Below are positions 7,292 to 14,343 of a stretch of 55,556 nt of DNA, one piece after another. The notes under the pieces are model-generated. The model worked only from the letters and a program-made list of their open reading frames with translations, had not been told where the DNA came from and made no database searches. Made by a program: the position numbers and the translations under genes. The stretch covers positions 1 through 55,556 of the forward strand of contig NZ_JAZKUD010000018.1 in assembly GCF_036625275.1 (NCBI RefSeq), in the 5' to 3' direction. How positions within the stretch are numbered: the stretch's first letter is position 1; every line of letters begins with the position of its first letter. Origin of the DNA: Accumulibacter sp036625275 (GTDB lineage Bacteria > Pseudomonadota > Gammaproteobacteria > Burkholderiales > Rhodocyclaceae).

Positions 7292-8278
7292 TTAGAGCAT
7301 GTCCTTGACAGCATCCGCTTCGTCGGTCAGTTCCTTGAGAGTCTTGTTCATCTTCTCGCGCGAGTACTCGTCGATTTCGATTCCCTGGATGATCTTGAAC
7401 GAACCGTCTTTGCATTCGCACGGGAAACCGAAAACGATACCGGTCGGGATGTCATAGGAGCCATCGGAGGGGACGCCCATGGTCACCCATTCGTCAGAAC
7501 CGAGAACCCAGTCGCGCATGTGGTCGATGGCGGCATTGGCTGCCGAGGCGGCAGAGGAGAGGCCGCGCGCATCGATGATCGCGGCGCCGCGCTTGCCGAC
7601 GGTCGGCAGGAACGCATCATTGTTCCACACCGGATCATTGATCAGGGCCTTGACGTTGTCGCCGCCAGAGGTGCAATTGCGGTAATCGGCGTACATCGTT
7701 GGCGAATGATTGCCCCACACCACGAGCTGTTTGAAGCTTGCGACCGGCCGGCCGGTTTTTGCGGCGAGTTGCGAAAGTGCACGGTTGTGATCGAGGCGCA
7801 GCATGCCATGATAGTTGTCCGGATTGGTGCGGCCGACTTTTCTGGCGGCAGCGCCTGCGATCAGGGCATTGGTATTGCAGGGGTTGCCAACGACGAGAAC
7901 GCGGACGTCCTCGCTGGCATTCTCGGCAATGGCCTTGCCCTGCACCGTAAAGATCGCACCATTGGCGGTCAGCAGGTCGGCGCGCTCCATTCCCGGACCA
8001 CGTGGACGTGCGCCAACCAGCAGGCAGACATCCGCATCCTTGAAAGCAAGGTTCGGGTCATCGGTGGCGAACATGCCGGCGAGTAGCGGGAAGGCACAGT
8101 CTTCGAGTTCCATCATCACGCCCTGGCAGGCCTTTTGAGCTTGCGGCAGGTCGAGTAGCTGGAGGATGACCGGTTGATCCTTGCCGAGCATTTCGCCGGA
8201 GGCAATCCGGAAAAGCAGGCTGTAACCAATTTGACCGGCGGCGCCGGTGACCGCGACGCGCATGGGGACTTTGGACAT
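7292..8278 (-). CDS. mdh: Malate dehydrogenase (NAD-dependent)
   Basis: Mdh interconverts malate and oxaloacetate with NAD in the TCA cycle. The 328-residue product starts at ATG 8278 (MSKVPMRVAVTGAAGQIGY), with AGGAG eight bases upstream; longer frames upstream are not needed. It shows the Rossmann motif GAAGQIGY (12-19), the substrate-binding loop with RPRGPGMERADLL, and the catalytic histidine in VVWGNHSPTMYADY. Length fits the cytoplasmic-type MDH2 of betaproteobacteria. It is transcribed away from a GntR regulator and ends at a strong terminator, so it is a single-gene unit next to the sdh-suc block. Confidence 0.97.
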   Translation of the reverse strand: MSKVPMRVAVTGAAGQIGYSLLFRIASGEMLGKDQPVILQLLDLPQAQKACQGVMMELEDCAFPLLAGMFATDDPNLAFKDADVCLLVGARPRGPGMERADLLTANGAIFTVQGKAIAENASEDVRVLVVGNPCNTNALIAGAAARKVGRTNPDNYHGMLRLDHNRALSQLAAKTGRPVASFKQLVVWGNHSPTMYADYRNCTSGGDNVKALINDPVWNNDAFLPTVGKRGAAIIDARGLSSAASAANAAIDHMRDWVLGSDEWVTMGVPSDGSYDIPTGIVFGFPCECKDGSFKIIQGIEIDEYSREKMNKTLKELTDEADAVKDML

Positions 8279-8428
8279 GATGCGGCTCCTGTTGTTAGTG
8301 ACGACGTAAAGTAGGCAGCTTGAGCAGAAAAAACGATCGGCGTTGCCCCCGCAAGCCGTTTGCTGTGGGGGTAGCAAATCAGGCAGATCATAAGATCTAT
8401 GGTCAGCAGGTGTCAAATCTATCTTATG

Positions 8429-8440
8429 TCTTATATAAGA
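8429..8440. promoter_or_regulatory. Palindrome TCTTATATAAGA, candidate GntR operator
   Basis: A perfect 12-bp palindrome lies in the mdh / gntR divergent region, with extra ATCTTAT half-sites just to its left (8420-8427). AT-rich TATATAAGA-type palindromes are typical binding sites for GntR proteins, and the adjacent gene encodes one. It sits about 150 bp from the mdh start and 58 bp upstream of gntR, suitable for autoregulation and control of mdh. Confidence 0.5.
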
Positions 8441-8497
8441 TATGAATAGTTCGAACAGGATAGACGCGAGCGTCAAATTATGCTGAAATGACTGTCC

Positions 8498-9235
8498 ATG
8501 GGCCGGTCATCGTCATTGCATCCTCCTACCTTCAGTCCGCTGTATCGGCAGATCAAGGAACTGATCCTGCACAATCTGGAGTCGGGTGAGTGGGGTCCGG
8601 GGGACTCCATCCCGAGTGAGTCCGAACTGGCCAGCCGTTTCGGTGTGAGCCAGGGTACGGTGCGCAAGGCCATTGACGAAATGGCTGCCGAGAATCTCCT
8701 GGTTCGCCAGCAAGGTAAAGGGACTTTCGTCGCCACCCACAAGGATCCAGGTTCGTTTTTCCGCTTTCTCCGACTGCTCCCCAATCAAGGAGAGTTGCAG
8801 ATCTCCCAGAGCATCCCGCTCGAATGCTGGCGCGCCAAGGCTGGTGCCGATGTCGCGCGCATTCTGGCCATCGAGACGGGGACGCCCATTACGATTCTTC
8901 GTCGCCTGTTGAAGTTGGGTGACGAACCGGTGGTCTTCGACGAGATTTATCTTCCGAGCGAACTCTTTCCCGATCTGTCACTCGAGGTGCTCAGATCAGG
9001 CGAGTCACTGTACAGCCTGTTCGAGACGCGTTATGGCGTTCGCATGATCCGTGCCGACGAAAGGCTGCGCGCCGTTGCGGCTGACCGGGTCAGTGCCGAG
9101 TGGCTGCAGGTAGCCGAGGGAAGTCCGCTGTTACTGGTCGAGCGGGTGACTTTCACCTATGGCCACAAGCCCGTCGAATGGCGGCGGGGTTTCTATTCGA
9201 CACGCAACTATCATTATCACAATGAACTGGGCTGA
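8498..9235 (+). CDS. GntR-family regulator, HutC/UTRA subfamily
   Basis: The 245-residue protein has an N-terminal winged helix (about 15-80: SPLYRQIKELIL, IPSESELASRFGVSQGTVRKAIDEMAAENLLVRQQGKGTFV) and a C-terminal UTRA effector domain (about 100-240) ending in WRRGFYSTRNYHYHNEL. UTRA domains bind small metabolites and modulate DNA binding. Its position between mdh and the sdh operon suggests control of TCA-cycle genes in response to a carboxylate, but the effector cannot be read from sequence. The upstream palindrome at 8429-8440 is a likely site. It is separate from sdhC by about 120 bp that contain a promoter-like element. Confidence 0.88.
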   Translation: MGRSSSLHPPTFSPLYRQIKELILHNLESGEWGPGDSIPSESELASRFGVSQGTVRKAIDEMAAENLLVRQQGKGTFVATHKDPGSFFRFLRLLPNQGELQISQSIPLECWRAKAGADVARILAIETGTPITILRRLLKLGDEPVVFDEIYLPSELFPDLSLEVLRSGESLYSLFETRYGVRMIRADERLRAVAADRVSAEWLQVAEGSPLLLVERVTFTYGHKPVEWRRGFYSTRNYHYHNELG

Positions 9236-9272
9236 GGACCCGGAACAGGTTTCTCGGGTAAGTCAGGCACGT

Positions 9273-9292
9273 CTGGATGATTTATAATCCAG
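9273..9292 (+). promoter_or_regulatory. sdh operon promoter region with inverted repeat over the -10
   Basis: An exact TATAAT (9283-9288) lies about 70 bp upstream of sdhC. It is embedded between CTGGAT (9273-9278) and ATCCAG (9287-9292), a perfect 6-bp inverted repeat. A protein bound there would block the -10. No good -35 was found at standard spacing, so an activator or a different start point is possible. Confidence 0.45.
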
Positions 9293-9356
9293 CGTGGTAT
9301 CGAAGGGGGTCGGGTGGCGTACATTCGGCCAGCTAATCATATGAGGGATGACGTTC

Positions 9357-9749
9357 ATGGCAGAGATGGCGATCAAGAAAAAGCGTCCAAAGAATTTGGA
9401 TTTGCCCACTATCAGGCTACCCCTTCCGGGTATCCTTTCAATCATTCACCGCATCAGCGGGGCAGGGCTGTTTCTGCTGTTGCCATTTCTTCTCTGGCTG
9501 TTCCAGAGCAGTCTCACGTCTCCAGAAACCTTCGCCAGCGTCAAGGGAGTCGTCGCTCACCCCTTGGTCAAGATCGTCCTGCTCGGTTTGATCTGGTTCT
9601 ACATGCACCACTTCTGCGCCGGCATCCGCTATCTGCTGCTCGATCTACACAAAGGGATTGAACTTGAGGCGGCACGTCTGTCGAGCAAGGTCGTTTTCGC
9701 GGTCAGCATTGCGCTGACCCTGATCGTCGGAGCTAAAGTGCTATGGTAA
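9357..9749 (+). CDS. sdhC: Succinate dehydrogenase cytochrome b556 subunit
   Basis: SdhC is one of two membrane anchors of complex II and helps bind haem b and quinone. Start 9357 (MAEMAIKKKRPKNL) is favoured because GAGGG at 9343-9347 is correctly spaced for it, whereas the ATG at 9348 directly follows that site. The 130-residue product contains the signature SIIHRISGAGLFLLLPF, in which Ser and Arg line the quinone site, a second segment with a histidine-rich FYMHHFCAGIRYLLLDLH, and a third C-terminal helix. It overlaps sdhD by seven bases. Confidence 0.93.
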   Translation: MAEMAIKKKRPKNLDLPTIRLPLPGILSIIHRISGAGLFLLLPFLLWLFQSSLTSPETFASVKGVVAHPLVKIVLLGLIWFYMHHFCAGIRYLLLDLHKGIELEAARLSSKVVFAVSIALTLIVGAKVLW

Positions 9750-10090
9750 ATCGTATTCTCGTCGGGGCTCACTATGGCCTCAAGGACTGGCTGATCCAGC
9801 GTGCCACAGCCATCATCATGGCTGTTTACACAGTCATTTTCCTGGTCGTGGTCGGTGCTGTCGGGCCCGATTCCTTCGAAGCCTGGCGCACCATCTTTGC
9901 CAACGGCTTCATGAAATTCGCCACATTTCTGTTCTTTGTCAGTGTCTTCTACCATGCCTGGATCGGTGTCCGGGATATCTGGATGGATTACGTCAAGCCC
10001 GATGGCTTGCGTCTGCTGATGATGATTGCGACGGCTACGGTACTGGTCGGATATGCCGGCTGGGCGGTTCAGATCCTGTGGAGAATGTAA
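9743..10090 (+). CDS. sdhD: Succinate dehydrogenase membrane anchor subunit
   Basis: The 115-residue product has three transmembrane helices and the conserved FYHAWIGVRDIWMDYVKP segment, in which the histidine is the usual haem b ligand and Asp/Tyr contribute to the quinone site. The N-terminal LKDWLIQRATAIIM is also typical of proteobacterial SdhD. The start overlaps the end of sdhC by seven bases and the stop is directly followed by the GTG of sdhA, so the three genes are translationally coupled. Confidence 0.93.
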   Translation: MVNRILVGAHYGLKDWLIQRATAIIMAVYTVIFLVVVGAVGPDSFEAWRTIFANGFMKFATFLFFVSVFYHAWIGVRDIWMDYVKPDGLRLLMMIATATVLVGYAGWAVQILWRM

Positions 10091-11875
10091 GTGAGCAAGC
10101 TAATCATTCCGGTACGTAAGTTCGATGCGGTTATCGTTGGGGCCGGTGGCTCCGGCCTGCGGGCAGCGATCCAGCTTTCCGAAGCTGGTCTGAAGACGGC
10201 CGTGTTGTCAAAGGTCTTTCCCACCCGTTCGCACACTGTGGCGGCGCAAGGAGGAGTATCGGCCTCGCTCGGCAATTCCGAGGAAGATCACTGGCACTGG
10301 CACATGTACGATACCGTCAAGGGCTCGGACTGGCTCGGTGATCAGGACGCGATCGAATACATGTGCCGCATGGCACCCGAGGTCGTCGTTGAACTCGAGC
10401 ACTTCGGCATGCCCTTCGACCGCACCGATGAGGGCAAGATCTACCAGCGTCCCTTCGGTGGACATATGTCGAACTTTGGCGAGAAACCGGTTCGCCGCGC
10501 CTGCGCCGCGGCAGACCGCACGGGTCACGCCATGCTGCACGCGCTCTATCAGCGCAATGTGCGTGCCAATACGCAGTTCTTCGTCGAATGGATGGCGCTC
10601 GACCTGATCCGCGACGATTCCGGCCAGGTGCTCGGCGTCATCGCCCTTGAAATGGAAACAGGTGAAGTCGTTGCTTTCCACACCAAGGCCACCGTCTTTG
10701 CCACCGGAGGTGCGGGCCGGATTTTCTATTCATCGACCAATGCCTTCATCAACACCGGTGACGGCTTGGGCATGGCGGCGCGCGCCGGCATTGCACTGGA
10801 GGACATGGAATTCTGGCAGTTCCACCCGACCGGCGTCGCTGGTGCGGGCGTGCTGATTACCGAAGGGGTGCGCGGCGAAGGTGGCATCCTGCGTAATTCG
10901 ACCAACGAACGCTTCATGGAACGTTACGCACCGAATGCCAAGGACCTGGCTTCTCGCGACGTGGTGTCGCGCGCCATGGTCACGGAAATCAACGAGGGCC
11001 GTGGTTGCGGTCCGAACAAGGATTTCGTGCTGCTCGACATCACCCACCTCGATCCGGCGACGATCATGAAGCGCCTGCCGGGAATTCGCGAGATTTCGAT
11101 CCAGTTTGCCGGCATCGACCCGATCAAGGCGCCGATCCCGGTGGTGCCGACCTGCCATTACCAGATGGGTGGTGTGCCGACCAACTACAAGGGCCAGGTC
11201 GTTGCCGATGACGGCACGCCGGTCAAGGGCTTCTACGCCGCCGGCGAGGTCGCCTGTGCTTCGGTGCACGGCGCCAACCGGCTGGGAACCAACTCGCTGC
11301 TGGACCTTCTGGTATTCGGCAAGTCGTCCGGCGATTCGGTCATCGACGACCTCAAGTCCGGAGCCATCGGTCTCAAGGAATTGCCGGAGAATTTCGCGGA
11401 TCGCACGATGGCACGCCTGCACCGTCTCAACACGCAGACCGGCGGGGCCGACGTCAACGCGACGCGTCTCGAACTGCAGCGTACGATGCAAAAACACTGT
11501 GGCGTTTTCCGCTTCAAGGACATGCTGTCCGAAGGTGTTGCGAAAATCCTCGATATCGAGAAGGCGGTCGCGAGAACCGAGATCAAGGACAAGTCTCAGG
11601 TGTGGAACACGGCACGAGTCGAGGCCCTGGAACTGGACAATCTGATCGAAGTGGCCAAGGCGACGATGATTTCGGCGGAGGCGCGCAAGGAGTCGCGTGG
11701 TGCCCATGTCCGTGACGACGCGCCGGATACTGCAGCGAATCCGAACGGGCGCGACGACATCAACTGGCACAAGCACACCTTATGGCACCGCGATGCTAAT
11801 CGTCTCGATTACAAGCCGGTGATCATGAAGCCGCTGTCCGTCGAATCCATCGCGCTGAAGACGCGTTCCTATTGA
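10091..11875 (+). CDS. sdhA: Succinate dehydrogenase flavoprotein subunit
   Basis: SdhA oxidises succinate to fumarate through covalently bound FAD. The 594-residue product starts at GTG immediately after the sdhD stop. It has the dinucleotide-binding motif VIVGAGGSGLRAA (15-27), the FAD-linking histidine at residue 48 in FPTRSHTVAAQGG, the active-site stretch HPTGVAGAGVLITEGVRGEGG and the GANRLGTNSLLDLLVFG motif. The C-terminus ends KPLSVESIALKTRSY, as usual for the family. Flavinylation would require SdhE, encoded two genes downstream. Confidence 0.97.
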   Translation: MSKLIIPVRKFDAVIVGAGGSGLRAAIQLSEAGLKTAVLSKVFPTRSHTVAAQGGVSASLGNSEEDHWHWHMYDTVKGSDWLGDQDAIEYMCRMAPEVVVELEHFGMPFDRTDEGKIYQRPFGGHMSNFGEKPVRRACAAADRTGHAMLHALYQRNVRANTQFFVEWMALDLIRDDSGQVLGVIALEMETGEVVAFHTKATVFATGGAGRIFYSSTNAFINTGDGLGMAARAGIALEDMEFWQFHPTGVAGAGVLITEGVRGEGGILRNSTNERFMERYAPNAKDLASRDVVSRAMVTEINEGRGCGPNKDFVLLDITHLDPATIMKRLPGIREISIQFAGIDPIKAPIPVVPTCHYQMGGVPTNYKGQVVADDGTPVKGFYAAGEVACASVHGANRLGTNSLLDLLVFGKSSGDSVIDDLKSGAIGLKELPENFADRTMARLHRLNTQTGGADVNATRLELQRTMQKHCGVFRFKDMLSEGVAKILDIEKAVARTEIKDKSQVWNTARVEALELDNLIEVAKATMISAEARKESRGAHVRDDAPDTAANPNGRDDINWHKHTLWHRDANRLDYKPVIMKPLSVESIALKTRSY

Positions 11876-11899
11876 TCGTGCGTCAAGGAGTCAATGATC

Positions 11900-12613
11900 A
11901 TGACCACCAGTACCATGCAGTTCAAGATTTACCGCTACGATCCCGACAAGGACGCCGCGCCCTACATGCAGGACATCTCGGTCGAAGTCGATTTCTCCAT
12001 CGATCGCAAGTTGCTCGACATCCTGACCCGGCTGAAGGCGAAGGATGATACGCTTTCCTATCGCCGCTCGTGTCGCGAAGGCATTTGCGGATCGGATGCG
12101 ATGAACATCAATGGCAAGAACGGCCTGGCCTGTCTCACCGAGATCAAGGATCTCAAGCAACCGGTCGTCTTGCGGCCGCTACCAGGCCTGCCGGTTATCC
12201 GCGACCTGATCGTCGACATGACCCAGTTCTTCAAGCAGTACCACTCGATCAAGCCTTACCTGATCAATGAAGGACCACGTCCGGAACGCGAGCGACTGCA
12301 GTCGCCAGAAGAACGTGAAGAACTTAATGGTCTGTACGAGTGCATCCTGTGTGCCTGCTGTTCGACCTCGTGTCCCTCTTTTTGGTGGAACCCGGACAAG
12401 TTTGTCGGTCCCGCCGGCCTGCTGAACGCCTATCGCTTCATCGCCGATACCCGTGACCAGGCGACCAATGAGCGTCTCGATGATCTCGAGGATCCCTATC
12501 GTCTGTTTCGCTGTCACAGCATCATGAATTGTGTCGATGTCTGCCCGAAAGGTCTCAATCCGACGCGGGCAATTGGCAAGATCAAGGAAATGATGGTTCG
12601 TCGTGTGGTCTGA
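11900..12613 (+). CDS. sdhB: Succinate dehydrogenase iron-sulfur subunit
   Basis: SdhB carries electrons from FAD to quinone. Start 11900 (MTTSTMQFKIYRY) is preferred because AAGGAG at 11885-11890 is nine bases upstream; an ATG at 11894 is too close. The 237-residue protein holds all three clusters: [2Fe-2S] cysteines in CREGICGSDAM and NGLAC, [4Fe-4S] in CILCACCSTSCP and [3Fe-4S] plus shared ligands in CHSIMNCVDVCPKGLNP. The stop overlaps the sdhE start by one base. Confidence 0.96.
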   Translation: MTTSTMQFKIYRYDPDKDAAPYMQDISVEVDFSIDRKLLDILTRLKAKDDTLSYRRSCREGICGSDAMNINGKNGLACLTEIKDLKQPVVLRPLPGLPVIRDLIVDMTQFFKQYHSIKPYLINEGPRPERERLQSPEEREELNGLYECILCACCSTSCPSFWWNPDKFVGPAGLLNAYRFIADTRDQATNERLDDLEDPYRLFRCHSIMNCVDVCPKGLNPTRAIGKIKEMMVRRVV

Positions 12614-12867
12614 TGGAGGACAGAGAAAACCTCAACCGCTTGCGCTGGCGCTGCACGCGACGAGCCATGCTAGAAATGGACCTCTTGCTCGGGGAGTTTC
12701 TTGACCGGATCTTCCCGACGCTGGGCCCCGAACAGGCGGAGGCATTTATTACTCTGGCTGATATGGAAGACCTGGAACTCTGGCCGCTGGTCAATGGTAG
12801 CCACGAGTGCGCAGATGCGGTCCAGGCCGAAGTCGTTGCCTTGTTGCGCACCGTAAGAGTTAAGTAA
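12613..12867 (+). CDS. sdhE: Succinate dehydrogenase assembly factor (FAD assembly)
   Basis: SdhE promotes covalent attachment of FAD to SdhA. The 84-residue product begins MEDRENLNRLRWRCTRR; its ATG shares a base with the sdhB stop (TGATG), showing coupling. Size and helical composition fit the family. The conserved RGxxE element appears here as RRAMLEMD, with alanine where glycine is normally found, which is unusual since that glycine is part of the functional motif. Neighbours leave little doubt about identity. Confidence 0.92.
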   Translation: MEDRENLNRLRWRCTRRAMLEMDLLLGEFLDRIFPTLGPEQAEAFITLADMEDLELWPLVNGSHECADAVQAEVVALLRTVRVK

Positions 12868-12936
12868 GGAAGTTGCCATAGTCTGGTGGCTTCCTGTTCG
12901 TAGCTGTGACCTCAACACCTGAACGGGGATAAATAA

Positions 12937-14232
12937 ATGACGATCGAACGTAAAGCAACTTTGACCATCGAGGGGCGGGCGCCCGTCGAATTTCCAATCA
13001 TGACGCCTACCCACGGCAATGATTGCATCGACATTCGTACCCTGTTGGGCAAGACCGGTCATTTCACCTACGATTCCGGCTACCTGTCGACGGCGAGTTG
13101 CCGGTCGAAGATCACGTTCATCGACGGCGACAAGGGCGAACTCCTTTATCGGGGTTATCCGATCGAGCAACTGGCTGAGCAATGCAACTTCCTTGAGGTG
13201 GCCTATCTGCTGTGGAACGGTGAGCTGCCGACGGCCACTCAGAAAACCAACTTCGAGAAGAACATCAAGGTACACACGATGGTGCACGAGCAACTGGTGA
13301 AGTTTTACCAGGGCTTCCGTCGTGATGCACACCCGATGGCTGTCCTGGTGGGGGTCGTTGGCGCCTTGTCGGCGTTTTACCATGAAGCCGAGAATTTCTC
13401 CGATCTCGAACACCAGAACATCAGCTTCAACCGGATCGTCGCCAAACTCCCGACGATCATCGCGATGGCCTACAAGTATCACGTCGGCGAGCCGTTCATT
13501 TACCCGCGCAACGACCTCGATTACACCGCTAACTTCATGCACATGATGTTCGGCACGCCCTGCGAGGAGTACAAGCCGAATCCGGTGCTGGTGCACGCTC
13601 TGGACACCATTTTCACCTTGCATGCCGATCACGAGCAGAATGCATCGACTTCGACGGTTCGTCTGTCGGGATCTTCCGGTGCGAATCCGTATGCCTGCAT
13701 CTCGGCGGGGATTGCCTGCCTCTGGGGCCCGGCACACGGCGGTGCCAACGAAGCCTGTCTGCAGATGCTGGAGGAAATTCACGATGTCTCGCGCGTTGGC
13801 CGCTACATTGCCCGTGCCAAGGACAAGAACGACGAATTCAAGCTGATGGGTTTTGGTCACCGTGTCTACAAGAACTTCGATCCGCGCGCCAAACTGATGC
13901 GCAAGGTCTGCGGCGATGTGCTGCAGGAACTCGGTCTGGAGAACGATCGTCTGTTCAAGCTGGCGATGGAACTGGAGAAGATCGCTCTGGAGGACGACTA
14001 CTTCATCGAGAAGAAGCTCTATCCCAACGTCGATTTTTACTCGGGAATCGTTCAGAAGGCGCTTGGCATTCCAACCACCATGTTCACCTGCATCTTCGCG
14101 TTGGCGCGTACGGTCGGGTGGATGACGCAATGGGAAGAGATGATCAACGATCCGGAATACAAGATCGGTCGTCCACGCCAGCTCTATGTCGGCAAAGCCA
14201 GGCGCGACGTCATTGCCATCGACCAGCGCTAG
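12937..14232 (+). CDS. gltA: Citrate synthase (type II)
   Basis: GltA condenses oxaloacetate with acetyl-CoA at the entry of the TCA cycle. The 431-residue product has the catalytic segments LHADHEQNASTSTVRL and GPAHGGANEACL (first histidine), KLMGFGHRVYKNFDPRA (second histidine) and NVDFYSGIV (catalytic Asp). An N-terminal beta domain marks the hexameric, NADH-sensitive type of Gram-negative bacteria. It follows sdhE by 69 bp with GGGGA upstream of the ATG, and ends at a strong terminator that separates it from sucA. Confidence 0.97.
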   Translation: MTIERKATLTIEGRAPVEFPIMTPTHGNDCIDIRTLLGKTGHFTYDSGYLSTASCRSKITFIDGDKGELLYRGYPIEQLAEQCNFLEVAYLLWNGELPTATQKTNFEKNIKVHTMVHEQLVKFYQGFRRDAHPMAVLVGVVGALSAFYHEAENFSDLEHQNISFNRIVAKLPTIIAMAYKYHVGEPFIYPRNDLDYTANFMHMMFGTPCEEYKPNPVLVHALDTIFTLHADHEQNASTSTVRLSGSSGANPYACISAGIACLWGPAHGGANEACLQMLEEIHDVSRVGRYIARAKDKNDEFKLMGFGHRVYKNFDPRAKLMRKVCGDVLQELGLENDRLFKLAMELEKIALEDDYFIEKKLYPNVDFYSGIVQKALGIPTTMFTCIFALARTVGWMTQWEEMINDPEYKIGRPRQLYVGKARRDVIAIDQR

Positions 14233-14248
14233 GCTGATCGACTCCAAG

Positions 14249-14276
14249 GGGCGGCCGGTGGTAGCCGCCCTTTTTT
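14249..14276 (+). terminator. Rho-independent terminator after gltA
   Basis: A GGGCGGC / GCCGCCC stem (14249-14255 with 14264-14270), an 8-nt loop and six T residues follow the gltA stop by 16 bp. It would end the sdhCDAB-sdhE-gltA transcript before sucA. Confidence 0.9.
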
Positions 14277-14343
14277 CATGCTGTGGTTTTCCCGCCACAG
14301 GTTTTCCCAATTCGAACCGGAACGGTGACGACAGGAAACTGCC

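Noticed and set aside
8279..8476. 66-codon N-terminal extension of mdh
   Set aside because: It runs through the regulatory region, and the family start MSKVPMRVAV has AGGAG directly upstream.
12670..14310. Long open frame antisense to gltA and sdhE
   Set aside because: It is a shadow of two certain genes; composition is His/Arg/Gln rich and without domains.
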